Shown: positions 21,251 through 31,163 of the stretch, piece after piece
How the letters are laid out: each line of letters opens with the position of its first letter
Numbering within the stretch: position 1 is the stretch's first letter
Origin: an uncultured Prevotella sp.
GTDB taxonomy: Bacteria; Bacteroidota; Bacteroidia; Bacteroidales; Bacteroidaceae
DNA length: 64,000 nt
NCBI GenBank assembly: GCA_905234265.1
Contig: CAJOHJ010000004.1
Location: forward strand, 387,113 to 451,112
Direction of reading: 5' to 3'
Program-made: the position numbers and the translations under genes
Notes under the pieces: generated by a model
Seen by the model: only the letters and a program-made list of their open reading frames with translations
The model's database searches: none
Told to the model about the DNA's origin: nothing

Positions 21251-22822
21251 TCACAATGCTTCCGCAGAGTGTTTTTTTGTGGCGACATGCAGGATGGTTG
21301 CGCCACATATTATAATTATGTACAAGAGTGCCGCTTGCACGGCATTGATGCTGATGTCTGTCACGCAGGCCATGGGCAGCCGGGAAATCCATGACAGCGA
21401 GGCGTTCATGGCTGTCAGCACCGTCTCCGTAGCTTTTACAAACACCATCTGCACCGTCGGCATCCAGCTGGTGGCCAGTGCAGCCATAGCCATGAGCAGC
21501 ACGGCGTAGGTCATGGGAATGGCAATCACATTGCCCAGCAGGAACCATACTGGCAGGCGTCCGAAGTAGAAAACGGTCAGTGGCGTGGTGGCAATCTGCG
21601 CTGCCAGCGACACGGCCACCACGCCGCACAGCGTGCCAGCCAGTCTGTGGCGCTGCAGGAAGCCCGGCGGGAAAAATGCCTGCAGCAGCGGCGTCAGCAG
21701 CACGATGCCGGCAATGGAGACAAACGACAGCTGGAAGCCGACGTCGAACAGCGACAGCGGACTGACGAGCAGCATTGCCAGGGCAGCCAGTGACAAAACG
21801 GCTATGGGCATGTGTTCACGGCGGCCCACCGACAGCACGCTGTAGATGGTGAGCATGACAGTTGCGCGGACGATGCTGGCCGACAGTCCGCTGACGAGTG
21901 CAAAGGTCCACACCACCAGCAGCACCAGCGCCTGCGACAGCATTCTCCAGCGTCCCCAGCACAGGAACAGTGCCACCACGCCGTAGATGACCGACAGGTG
22001 CATGCCGCTGAGCGCGAGCAGATGCGACACGCCGGCACTGGCAAACATGTCGCGCTGCTGCCTGCTAAGGAGTGAGCGGTCGCCCAGCGTCATTGCCGAC
22101 AGGATGCCAAGCTCTGCGCTGTCTAAGGGCCACTGCCGGTATTCCTCAAGCAGTGTCTCGCGGAGCTGTAGTGCGCGAATGCCGGCAATGGCGACTGCCG
22201 AGAGGCCGTCGGCACTTACTCTGGCCGGCTGCCACTGCCTGTCGCCGGCAAAAGCCTGTCCCGAAAATCCCTGCGTCTGCATGTAGCGGCGGTAGTCGAA
22301 GTTGCCGTTGCGCCACTGGCGGATGCTGTCGACGGCAGTGTGCAGCAGTATTCCGCTGCCCACGCTGAGGCTCTCGCTGCGCAGGTTTCGCGGAACGGTG
22401 ATGCGCAGCTTGTGGTGTCCGTCGGCTGTCAGCACGTCGGCAGTAATCCATTTGTCGCTGCGCTTTGGCGTCGAGGCCACCACGGCCTTTATGTCCTGCT
22501 CTTCTTGTGGCCACTGGACGCTGACGCTCTGCCATGCCTTCTGCCCGATGATGACGCCAACGGCTGCTGAAGCAGTGCAGACGGCCGTCCACAGCAATAG
22601 CGGCCGCCTGACGAGCAGCATTGCCGCCGCCACTGCCGCTGCCAGCACCAGCAGCCACGGGGTGACATCAGTAAAGCCCCTGCTGACGGCAATGCCGCCG
22701 GCAAGGGCTATGACGACAGGCAGCAGTGGCGCCTTCAGCTGATGCACGGTAAAGGAGTTTTGCAGGTTACTCGTCGGCAATGACGAAGTCCAGCTGGCGC
22801 CGCTCGATGTTGGCTCGTGCAA
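21251..22822 (-). CDS. comEC: ComEC/Rec2-family competence protein
   Basis: HLLALSGMHLSVIYGVVALFL, GLSASIVRATVM, DVGFQLSFVSIAGIVLLTP. Confidence 0.88.
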   Translation of the reverse strand: MHEPTSSGASWTSSLPTSNLQNSFTVHQLKAPLLPVVIALAGGIAVSRGFTDVTPWLLVLAAAVAAAMLLVRRPLLLWTAVCTASAAVGVIIGQKAWQSVSVQWPQEEQDIKAVVASTPKRSDKWITADVLTADGHHKLRITVPRNLRSESLSVGSGILLHTAVDSIRQWRNGNFDYRRYMQTQGFSGQAFAGDRQWQPARVSADGLSAVAIAGIRALQLRETLLEEYRQWPLDSAELGILSAMTLGDRSLLSRQQRDMFASAGVSHLLALSGMHLSVIYGVVALFLCWGRWRMLSQALVLLVVWTFALVSGLSASIVRATVMLTIYSVLSVGRREHMPIAVLSLAALAMLLVSPLSLFDVGFQLSFVSIAGIVLLTPLLQAFFPPGFLQRHRLAGTLCGVVAVSLAAQIATTPLTVFYFGRLPVWFLLGNVIAIPMTYAVLLMAMAALATSWMPTVQMVFVKATETVLTAMNASLSWISRLPMACVTDISINAVQAALLYIIIICGATILHVATKKHSAEAL

Positions 22823-24944
22823 CCTTTATGCGGATGGGGTCGCCCAGCAGGTATTTGTTGTGGTGGTGCCGTCCGACGAGCTGGTAGTTGCGTTCGTCGA
22901 AGTCGTAGTAGTCGTCGCCGAGGTCGCGCATGGAGACCATTCCCTCGCAGTGGTTCTCGTCGATTTCGCAGTAGATGCCATACGACTGGATGCCGGAGAT
23001 GTGGGCGTCGTAGACGTTGCCGATCTTGTCGGCCATGAACTCCACCATCTTGTACTTTATCGAGTCGCGCTCAGCCTGCTGTGCAACCTGCTCCATGTCA
23101 GAGCAGTGCTGGCAGAGCTCTTCGTATTTCTCCTGATTGGCCGAGCGGCCGCCCTCCTGATACTTCGTGAGCAGGCGGTGCACCATGGTGTCGGGATAGC
23201 GCCGTATGGGGCTGGTGAAATGAGTGTAGTAGTCGAATGCCAGTCCGTAGTGGCCGATGTTGTGCGTAGAGTATTTAGCCTTCATCATTGAGCGCAGTGC
23301 CACAGTCTCAATGAGCTTCTGCTCCTTCTTGCCCTGGCAGCTGTCCATCAGCGCGTTCAGACTTCGTGAGACGGCTCCCTTGGTGCCGGCAGTCTTCATC
23401 TTGTAGCCGAACTTGACGACAAATTCGCGCAGCTGCTCCAGCTTGGTGGGGTCTGGCTGGTCGTGGACGCGATATGGCAGCGTCTTGGCCGCTTTGCTGC
23501 TACCGGACTTGCTGTTTGCAGCCTTGGGCTTGCCGATGCTTTCGGCGACGGTGCGGTTGGCCAGCAGCATGAACTCCTCGATGAGCTGGGTGGCGTCGTT
23601 CGACTTCTTGAAGTATGCGCGTGTGGGCTTGCCGTCGGCATCGATGTCGAAGTGCAGCTCTTCGCGGTCGAACTTGACGGCACCTCCGCGGAAGCGGCGC
23701 TCGCGCAGCTTCTTGGCCAGCCGGTCGAGAGTCTTGAGGTGGCGTGGAATGTCGGTGCTGCCGTCGACAGTGTCCTGCTTGCCTTCAAGCACCTGCTGAA
23801 CCTCCTCGTATGCGAAGCGGCGGTTGCTCTTGATGACGGTGTGCCGGATGCGGTAGTTCTTGACGTTGGCGTCGTCGTCCATGGTGAAGATGACGCTGTA
23901 GCAGAGCTTCTCCTCGTCGGGGCGCAGCGAGCAGATGAAGTTGCAGAGCCGCTCGGGGAGCATGGGGATGGTGCGGTCGACGAGATAGACGCTGGTGGCA
24001 CGCTTGACGGCCTCCTTGTCGATGATGCTGCCTTCCTTGACGTAGTGGCTGACGTCGGCAATGTGGACGCCGACTTCATAGACATCCCCCATCACCCTGA
24101 TGGACAGTGCATCGTCGAAGTCCTTGGCGTCCTTGGGGTCGATGGTGCATGTGAAGACGTCGCGGAAGTCCTCGCGGCGTGCTATCTCCTGGGGAGTGAT
24201 GCCCGGGTCGATGCTCTCGGCGGCATCCTCCACGTTCTTGGGATACTTGTAGGGCAGTCCGTACTGGGCCAGTATGGCATGCATCTCAACATTGTTGTCG
24301 CCCTGCTTTCCCAGCACGTCGACAACCTCGCCGACGATGTTCTTCGAGTCCTTCGAGGGCCACTCGGTGATGCGCACCACGGCCTTCTCGCCGTCCTTGC
24401 CGCCCTTCAGCTTCTTCTTCGGTATGAGTATGTCCTGGGCAAACAGGTTGCCCTCGGTGACGAGGAAGGCGAAGTCTTTCTTCACCTTCAGGCGGCCCAC
24501 GGCTTGGTCGGCCTTGTGCTGGAGTATCTCAACCACCATCGCCTCCTTGATGTGCTTCTCGCGGCGTGCCATGTAGGAGACGCGGACACGGTCGCCGTTC
24601 ATGGCGAACAGCGAGTTGCGCTCAGAGACGAACACTGGCGTTCCGCCGTCGTCGGGCTGGAACGAGTTCTTGCCGTTGGCCTTGCGGATGAAGGTGCCTT
24701 CCTGCACCTGCGTCTTCAGGTTCAGGCGGTAGCTGTTGTCGCCGACCTTAGAGAGATAGTCGTCCCAGGCCATTTCTTCCATGGTGTCGACGGCCATCAT
24801 GCGCGACGGGTGGGTTACTAACTTCAGATTCTTGAAAATCTGCTTGAAGGAGAAAGTCTCGTTGGGGTTCTGCTGAAAGAGAGTCTGCAGCTTTTCTATC
24901 AGAGAGCGCTTGCTCACCTTGCCGGAGCCATGCTTCTTGCTCAT
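22767..24944 (-). CDS. rnr: Ribonuclease R (RNase II family)
   Basis: Start re-set to MSKKHGSGKVSKRSL; TIDPKDAKDFDDALS, VGVHIADVSHYVKEGS, YTHFTSPIRRYPDTMVHRLL, C-terminal S1. Confidence 0.93.
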   Translation of the reverse strand: MSKKHGSGKVSKRSLIEKLQTLFQQNPNETFSFKQIFKNLKLVTHPSRMMAVDTMEEMAWDDYLSKVGDNSYRLNLKTQVQEGTFIRKANGKNSFQPDDGGTPVFVSERNSLFAMNGDRVRVSYMARREKHIKEAMVVEILQHKADQAVGRLKVKKDFAFLVTEGNLFAQDILIPKKKLKGGKDGEKAVVRITEWPSKDSKNIVGEVVDVLGKQGDNNVEMHAILAQYGLPYKYPKNVEDAAESIDPGITPQEIARREDFRDVFTCTIDPKDAKDFDDALSIRVMGDVYEVGVHIADVSHYVKEGSIIDKEAVKRATSVYLVDRTIPMLPERLCNFICSLRPDEEKLCYSVIFTMDDDANVKNYRIRHTVIKSNRRFAYEEVQQVLEGKQDTVDGSTDIPRHLKTLDRLAKKLRERRFRGGAVKFDREELHFDIDADGKPTRAYFKKSNDATQLIEEFMLLANRTVAESIGKPKAANSKSGSSKAAKTLPYRVHDQPDPTKLEQLREFVVKFGYKMKTAGTKGAVSRSLNALMDSCQGKKEQKLIETVALRSMMKAKYSTHNIGHYGLAFDYYTHFTSPIRRYPDTMVHRLLTKYQEGGRSANQEKYEELCQHCSDMEQVAQQAERDSIKYKMVEFMADKIGNVYDAHISGIQSYGIYCEIDENHCEGMVSMRDLGDDYYDFDERNYQLVGRHHHNKYLLGDPIRIKVARANIERRQLDFVIADE

Positions 24945-25061
24945 AGTCGTAGAAAGAATAATGATTATATACTCAGCAAAGATATAATAAAGGTTGCGAA
25001 AAAGAAAATTTTTGGAAAATATTAACGCTTGCAGGGCGGAAAATCTGCAGCACAAAGAAAA

Positions 25062-25084
25062 ACGCCCCTCAAAGCGAGAGGCGT
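25062..25084 (-). terminator. Terminator downstream of tRNA
   Basis: ACGCC-C-CTC...GAG-A-GGCGT hairpin followed by TTTTTC on the minus strand. Confidence 0.6.
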
Positions 25085-25100
25085 CTTTCCTGTTTGCTTG

Positions 25101-25174
25101 TAGCGGGAGGGGGACCCGAACCCTCGACCTCCGGATTATGAATCCGACGCTCTAACCAGCTGAGCTACCCCGCC
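25101..25174 (-). tRNA. tRNA-Met (CAU)
   Basis: 74 nt GGCGGGGTAGCTCAGCTGGTTAGAGCGTCGGATTCATAATCCGGAGGTCGAGGGTTCGGGTCCCCCTCCCGCTA; CAT anticodon at 25138-25140; elongator Met versus Ile2(CAU) not resolved. Confidence 0.88.
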
Positions 25175-25359
25175 ATCATTCAAAAGCGACTGCAAAGGTA
25201 ATGCTTTTTTCTGAAACTCGCCACCATTGTTGAATAAAAGTTGGTGATTTAATGTTTTTTAACCGTTATTTCCGCTGCAACTAATAGTCGTATCAGTGGA
25301 ATTTAGTACTTTTGCTGCATAACAACATAACACCAATAGCTAAGAAACCGAAGAAAACC

Positions 25360-25758
25360 ATGCAGAAACTGACTATAGAATATCCCACTACGGCCAAGTC
25401 GCCTAAAATCATCTGGGATCTCATCAGCAACGCCGCAGGACTGCAGAAATGGCTGGCAGACATCGTTACCGAGGAAGACGACCTGCTTACCTTCACATGG
25501 GGACACCCCTGGACTGAGCGCGACACCAAGCAGTCGCGCGTGCTGAAAAAGGAAAAGCAGCTTTACATCCGCATGCTGTGGGACTACCACGAGGACACGC
25601 CGGATGCATACTGGGAAATGCGCATCGACAAGAGCGACCTGACAGGACAGCTGACGCTGAGCATCACCGACTTTGCCGCCGACGACGACGAGGAGGCCGA
25701 CCTGCGCGGCATCTGGGACGACAATCTGGAACGCCTGCACCGCATCAGCGGTCTGTGA
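25360..25758 (+). CDS. START/SRPBCC-like small protein
   Basis: MQKLTIEYPTTAKSPKIIWDLISNAAGLQKWLADIVTEEDDLLTFTWGHPW; TACTTTTG promoter at 25307-25314. Confidence 0.7.
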   Translation: MQKLTIEYPTTAKSPKIIWDLISNAAGLQKWLADIVTEEDDLLTFTWGHPWTERDTKQSRVLKKEKQLYIRMLWDYHEDTPDAYWEMRIDKSDLTGQLTLSITDFAADDDEEADLRGIWDDNLERLHRISGL

Positions 25759-26260
25759 GAAAAGAAAAATCCTTACAAATTCCATTTCTAAAGCCTCTGA
25801 GATTTGCGCAGCGGTCAGCAAGTCGACCTTCGGCCGCAAATTCGCGAGTTATGAGGCATTAGATCTTTCTTGCTGATTTCCAGTCGTTTGCGTCGCAAAT
25901 TCAAGTTTTTCTGCGCACAAGGGCTGATTTTCTGCGTCACTTTCAGAATTATCTCAGCCACTCGCCAGATTATCTCCGTAAGATAATTCCGCGAGTGGCT
26001 TTCTCGTTGTCATAAAATTGCAGGAAATCTGCAAAACAGGCCAGAAATTTTCTCTGATTGCATCAAAAAAATCCCCAAAAGTGGCACAAAGTTTTTTGAA
26101 AGTGGCACAAAACCTGGCAAAGTGTGCAAAAAACGTCGTCAGTCTTGCCTTCACATTCCCGACTTTCGGGCAGAAAATTCCCTCCTGCACTCCCGTCCAA
26201 AATTTTTTAGCCCCAAAATTGCCGACACGAAATCGCAGTAAATTTTCTTGACAAACAGGC
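25757..26260. repeat. Two-copy intergenic element, copy 1
   Basis: Blocks collinear with 38355-38795: codon-phased block, AATTATCTCAGCCACT hairpin, CTTTCGGGCAGAAAA, and GC(A/G)GTAA...TTTTCTT(G/T)ACAAA. Confidence 0.7.
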
Positions 26261-26383
26261 AGTTTTCGGCAAGACAAACTAAAATCCAGAGCATAATAAA
26301 TGCAGCTTTTCGCTTGGGAAAGAAATAAAAAAACACTTTTTCATTTCGTTTCTTTCGCATATTTCGTACCTTTGCAGTCAGAT

Positions 26384-26932
26384 ATGAGCAAGACAGAGAA
26401 TATTACCAACCGGCAGTTTGAGGAAACTGCCGCGGAATGTCGGCAGCTGTTCGAGAAAAAGCTCCATGACTATGGGGCTTCATGGCGCATACTGCGCCCA
26501 CAGTCGCTCACCGACCAGTTGTTCATCAAGGCCAAGCGCATACGCTCGCTGGAGGAGTGCGGAGAGTCGCTCGTCGGCGAGGGAATAAGACCCGAATTCA
26601 TTGCCCTCATCAATTACGGCATCGTGGGGCTGATACAGCTGGAGAAAGGCTTTGCCGACACCGTCGACATGACCGTCGATGAGGCCCTGGCAGCCTACGA
26701 CCGGCACATCGGCGAGGCCCTGGAGCTCATGAAGCGCAAGAACCATGACTATAACGAGGCTTGGCGCGACATGCGCGTAAGCTCATACACCGACTTCATA
26801 CTTACGAAGATTCAGCGCGTGAAGGAAATCGAGAACATTGGCGGAAAGACACTCGTCAGTGAGGGCATCGACGCCAACTACATGGACATCATCAACTATG
26901 CTGTCTTCGGGGCTATCAAACTGAAGGAATAG
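26384..26932 (+). CDS. DUF1599 (nucleotide-modification-associated) protein with internal duplication
   Basis: Two tandem homologous halves, [14 protein letters not shown]...[25 protein letters not shown] and [14 protein letters not shown]...[32 protein letters not shown] at 26367. Confidence 0.8.
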   Translation: MSKTENITNRQFEETAAECRQLFEKKLHDYGASWRILRPQSLTDQLFIKAKRIRSLEECGESLVGEGIRPEFIALINYGIVGLIQLEKGFADTVDMTVDEALAAYDRHIGEALELMKRKNHDYNEAWRDMRVSSYTDFILTKIQRVKEIENIGGKTLVSEGIDANYMDIINYAVFGAIKLKE

Positions 26933-26933
26933 A

Positions 26934-28862
26934 GTGAAAAAAGCCGCTGTCAACATAGCAAGGCTGCTGTTAGCCGTCACCTTCATCTTCTCTGGCTTCG
27001 TGAAGGCCATAGACCCACTGGGCGTGCAGTACAAGATTACCGACTACATGCACGCCATGGGACTGGGAGCGCTGACGGCCGACTCGCTGACGCTGACGGC
27101 GGCGGTGCTGCTGTCGGCGGTGGAGTTCGGGCTGGGCATCTGCCTGCTGTTCGCCATCAGGCGCAGGCTGGTGTCGAAGATGGTGGCTGCCGTGATGGCG
27201 GTGATGACGCTGCTGACGCTGTGGCTTGCCATAGCCAACCCCATCAGCGACTGCGGATGCTTCGGCGACGCCATAGTGCTTACCAACTGGCAGTCGCTGC
27301 TGAAGAACGTCGTGCTGACGGCGCTGGCCGCCGTGGTAGCCCTGTGGCCGCAGCTGATGGCGAGGCTCATTTCGAAGTCTAACCAGTGGATAGTAATCAA
27401 CTATTCAGCAGTCTTCATCCTCGGACTGTCGGCATGGTCGCTCTACTACCTGCCATATTTCGATTTCCGGCCATATCACGTGGGTGCCAGCCTGCGCGAA
27501 GGATGGCAGCGCATGATGGACGGCGAAGACTCGCCATACATGGACTTCAGCATTGAGCGCGACGGAGACGACATCACCGAGCAGGTGCTCAACGACGAAG
27601 GCTACGTGTTCCTGCTGGTGGCTCCGCACGTGGAGAATGCCGACGACAGCCGTCTGGACCAGATAAACCAGCTCTACGAGTACTCCGAGGAGCATGGATA
27701 CCCGTTCTATTGCCTTACGGCAAGCGGAACGACGGGCATCAGGCGGTGGCAGGACATGACGGGTGCGGAATATCCGTTCTGCTTCACCGACGACGTCGTG
27801 CTGAAAACCATTATCCGCAGCAACCCCGGTCTTCTGCTGCTCCACGACGGCACCGTGGTGCGCAAGTGGAGCCACAACCAGCTTCCCGACGAGGAAGAGC
27901 TGGACGTGCCGCTCACAGAAAGCACCATGGGACAGATGGGGGAGGACTCTGTGCCGCGGAAACTGCTCGTGCTGCTGATGTGGTACATCCTGCCGCTGGC
28001 ATTGCTCACCCTGGCCGACCGCTTGTGGGCCTGGTCTGCATGGATAAGAAAGAAACGCAAAGAGAAAATAGATAATTTAAACCCATTTAAAACAAAACAG
28101 ACAATGAGAAAAAAGATTGTAGCAGGCAACTGGAAAATGAACCTGAACCTGCAGGAGGGCATTGCCCTGGCAAGCGAACTGAATGAGGCACTGAAGGCCG
28201 ACAAGCCTAATTGCGATGTCGTAATCTGCACACCGTTCATACACCTGGCATCTGTCGCCGGCGTGCTGGACCAGCAGACCATCGGCCTGGGTGCAGAGAA
28301 CTGCGCCGACAAGGAAAAGGGCGCCTTCACTGGTGAGGTGAGCGCAGAAATGGTGAAGTCTACCGGTGCCCAGTATGTCATTCTCGGCCACTCAGAGCGT
28401 CGTGAGTACTACAAGGAGACTCCGGAAATCCTTAAGGAGAAGGTTCTGCTGGCCCTGAAGAACGGTCTGAAGGTTATCTTCTGCATCGGCGAGACTCTTG
28501 CTGAGCGTGAGGCTAACAAGCAGAACGCCGTGGTGAAGGCAGAGCTGGAAGGCAGCGTCTTCAACCTCAGCGAGGAAGACTTCCGCAAGATTGTCATCGC
28601 CTACGAGCCTATCTGGGCCATCGGAACAGGCAAGACGGCTACCGCCGAGCAGGCAGAGGAAATCCACGCCTACATCCGCTCCATCGTGGCTGAGAAATAC
28701 GGACAGGCCGTTGCCGACGACACCAGCATCCTCTACGGCGGCTCTTGCAAGGCATCGAATGCCCCTGAGCTGTTCGCAAAGCCCGACATCGACGGTGGAC
28801 TTATCGGCGGTGCTTCGCTGAAATGTGCCGACTTCAAGGGCATTATCGACGCCTGGAAATAA
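26934..28862 (+). CDS. tpiA: DoxX/MauE-like membrane protein in frame with triosephosphate isomerase (TIM start codon at 28104)
   Basis: 642-aa uninterrupted frame; residues 1-~380 are a TM DoxX-like protein ([24 protein letters not shown]); residues 391-642 are TIM ([40 protein letters not shown]). Confidence 0.88.
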   Translation: MKKAAVNIARLLLAVTFIFSGFVKAIDPLGVQYKITDYMHAMGLGALTADSLTLTAAVLLSAVEFGLGICLLFAIRRRLVSKMVAAVMAVMTLLTLWLAIANPISDCGCFGDAIVLTNWQSLLKNVVLTALAAVVALWPQLMARLISKSNQWIVINYSAVFILGLSAWSLYYLPYFDFRPYHVGASLREGWQRMMDGEDSPYMDFSIERDGDDITEQVLNDEGYVFLLVAPHVENADDSRLDQINQLYEYSEEHGYPFYCLTASGTTGIRRWQDMTGAEYPFCFTDDVVLKTIIRSNPGLLLLHDGTVVRKWSHNQLPDEEELDVPLTESTMGQMGEDSVPRKLLVLLMWYILPLALLTLADRLWAWSAWIRKKRKEKIDNLNPFKTKQTMRKKIVAGNWKMNLNLQEGIALASELNEALKADKPNCDVVICTPFIHLASVAGVLDQQTIGLGAENCADKEKGAFTGEVSAEMVKSTGAQYVILGHSERREYYKETPEILKEKVLLALKNGLKVIFCIGETLAEREANKQNAVVKAELEGSVFNLSEEDFRKIVIAYEPIWAIGTGKTATAEQAEEIHAYIRSIVAEKYGQAVADDTSILYGGSCKASNAPELFAKPDIDGGLIGGASLKCADFKGIIDAWK

Positions 28863-28954
28863 TGCGGATGCATTCTGAACAGGAAAAAAGAGGCAGAGAA
28901 TAGAGAATAAAAAGTAGGGAATATAATAAAAATGTGTGAGGAGATTTAAGCGTT

Positions 28955-29599
28955 ATGGAAAATATCAACAGAAGCAGAAATAGTTTGCACAAGGGTGTTT
29001 TATTTCTTATTTTTTATTTTCTATTCAGCTATGCCGGGGCGCAGACCTTCACAGAGCGTCTGCAGGAAAGCAAGGCCGGCGAGCCTTCGGTGACAGTCCA
29101 CGAGAGCGCCGAGATAGACAAGCTGGTGAACAGCGAACAGCTGACGGCACGGCCTGCTGCCGCATCGTCGGCAGCGCATCCTGCCGCCACGCCAGGGCAT
29201 CCGGCTGCCACATCTGGCAAGGACGCCGGCAAGACGCAGGCTGCTAACAGTGCCCAGACGGCTGCTGGAGCGGAGAACCCGTCGGCAGGCACTGAGAACG
29301 GTGCTGCCGCCGAGCGCCCACGCACCGTCCACGGCGTAAAGGTCATGGGCTACCGCGTGCAGGCATACGTCGGCGGAAATTCGCGCAAGGACCGCCAGCA
29401 GGCTGAGCAGGTTGGCAACAACATCAAGGCGCAATTCTCCGGCGTGCCTGTATATGTGCATTTCTACTCGCCGCGTTGGATTTGCCGCGTTGGCAACTAC
29501 CGCACCTATGAAGAGGCCCACCAGATGCTTGTCAGTCTCAGAAAGCTGGGATACACGCAGGCGTCGATCGTGAAGGGCAAGATAACGGTGCCTTATTAG
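28955..29599 (+). CDS. SPOR-domain secreted protein
   Basis: Signal peptide; C-terminal VKVMGYRVQAYVGGNSRKDRQQAEQVGNNIKAQF...WICRVGNYRTYEEAHQMLVSLRKLGY. Confidence 0.8.
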   Translation: MENINRSRNSLHKGVLFLIFYFLFSYAGAQTFTERLQESKAGEPSVTVHESAEIDKLVNSEQLTARPAAASSAAHPAATPGHPAATSGKDAGKTQAANSAQTAAGAENPSAGTENGAAAERPRTVHGVKVMGYRVQAYVGGNSRKDRQQAEQVGNNIKAQFSGVPVYVHFYSPRWICRVGNYRTYEEAHQMLVSLRKLGYTQASIVKGKITVPY

Positions 29600-29683
29600 T
29601 TCATAGTTGACTTTGTCAAGCTAAAGCTTCACAGCTGATAGTTAATAGTTAATCAGGTAAATCCGTTAATCGGTAAACAGCTT

Positions 29684-30280
29684 ATGGCATTGGATAATAG
29701 TAACGAGACATTCCGCGAAGGCCTTGACGAACTGGCCGGACACTACAAGATCATTCTGTCGCTGCTTGGCGAGGATGCTGGGCGCGAGGGACTGCTGAAG
29801 ACGCCCATGCGTGTTGCCAAGGCCATGCAGATGCTCACGCGCGGCTACGAGATGGATGCGCACGAGGTGCTGCGACAGGCTCTCTTCAAGGAGGACTATT
29901 CGCAAATGGTGATAGTGAAGGACATCGACTTCTTCTCACTCTGCGAGCACCACATGCTGCCCTTCTACGGCAAGGCGCACGTGGCATACATTCCTAACGG
30001 ATACATCACGGGCCTGTCGAAGATTGCGCGCGTGGTAGACATCTACAGCCACCGCCTGCAGGTGCAGGAGCGCATGACGCTGCAAATCAAGGAGTGCATT
30101 CAGCAGACGCTGCATCCGCTGGGCGTGATGGTCGTCGTGGAGGCGCGCCACATGTGCATGCAGATGCGCGGCGTGGAAAAGCAGAACAGCATCACCACCA
30201 CGAGCGACTTCTCCGGGGCCTTCAATCAGGCAAAGACGCGCCAGGAGTTTATGAATCTGATTCACAACAATCAGATATGA
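29684..30280 (+). CDS. folE: GTP cyclohydrolase I
   Basis: [58 protein letters not shown]. Confidence 0.95.
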   Translation: MALDNSNETFREGLDELAGHYKIILSLLGEDAGREGLLKTPMRVAKAMQMLTRGYEMDAHEVLRQALFKEDYSQMVIVKDIDFFSLCEHHMLPFYGKAHVAYIPNGYITGLSKIARVVDIYSHRLQVQERMTLQIKECIQQTLHPLGVMVVVEARHMCMQMRGVEKQNSITTTSDFSGAFNQAKTRQEFMNLIHNNQI

Positions 30281-30347
30281 GAGAGAAAACAAGGTGAAAA
30301 AGGAAATAAAGGCTAATCGTAAAAGGTAAACAGTAAAAGAAAGCAAT

Positions 30348-30920
30348 ATGGATCAGTTTAACAGTAACACATACAAGAAGCAGTCGCTGGGCAGTGAGTT
30401 CATGCACAGCTGCCTGGGCAAGATTATCATTCTGACGCTGGTAATTATCGTTTTGCTGATAATAGCTGTCATGACAGTGCCGTCAGACCAGGTGATGGCT
30501 GCGGAGATGGAAGACAACGTCCGCGAGTTCCTGCAGGACAACGACAGCATCAAGGGAGACGGCATCGACCAGGCGGTAGACAACTTCTCGAATATCTTCA
30601 CCGTTGCCGACAGCACTGTCGACGACCACGAGATTATGGAAGCCTACCACAAGTATAACGACCTGCGCATCTTCAAGCATGCGCTCTACAGCTCGGCCAT
30701 CGTCTTCAACAACTTACACCCGATGGGCGTACGCATTGGCGTCGGCGTCTTCGGAGTGGTCATTCCGACGATTGAATATCCCGACCTGCTGCTCGACGTG
30801 TCGGCGGTGAGGCGTGAGTACAACAAGAAGCTCATTCAGGATGTGCCGCTGCCAGATCAGTATGTCGGCGAAAACCCGAACTTGAAGCCGTACCACTATA
30901 AAGGCAATCCGGACGACTGA
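30348..30920 (+). CDS. Hypothetical single-TM protein
   Basis: TM segment IIILTLVIIVLLIIAVMTV; co-directional with folE. Confidence 0.6.
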   Translation: MDQFNSNTYKKQSLGSEFMHSCLGKIIILTLVIIVLLIIAVMTVPSDQVMAAEMEDNVREFLQDNDSIKGDGIDQAVDNFSNIFTVADSTVDDHEIMEAYHKYNDLRIFKHALYSSAIVFNNLHPMGVRIGVGVFGVVIPTIEYPDLLLDVSAVRREYNKKLIQDVPLPDQYVGENPNLKPYHYKGNPDD

Positions 30921-30977
30921 TTGCAACAGGCCACACGGTCTCTGCCAGTTGCGGAATTATTTCCGTGGGCTACAAAG

Positions 30978-31104
30978 TTATCTCTGTGAGTTACGAAATT
31001 ATCTCACAGAGATATTTTTTTATCTCTGCATGTTATAAAATTATCTCTGCATGTTATGAAATTATCTCACAGAGATAATTTTTTTTTCTCTGCATGTTAC
31101 GAAA
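30978..31104. repeat. 21-bp-unit intergenic array (inverse orientation)
   Basis: Units begin at 30978, 30999, 31020, 31041, 31062 and 31084 (one 1-nt insertion); TTATCTCTGCATGTTACGAAA and TTATCTCACAGAGATAATTTT unit types. Confidence 0.85.
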
Positions 31105-31163
31105 AAAACTTGCAGAGATGTGGAAACGTCTCTGCAAGCAGTATGGTTGAATGGTGTTGAGGA

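Noticed and set aside
23463-24821. 452-aa plus-strand ORF
   Set aside because: Antisense to rnr; Val/Leu/His/Asp-rich composition typical of reverse-complement translation
25757-26260. Insertion sequence or MITE as explanation of the two-copy element
   Set aside because: No transposase, no long terminal inverted repeats and no obvious target duplications at either copy; left as an unclassified element
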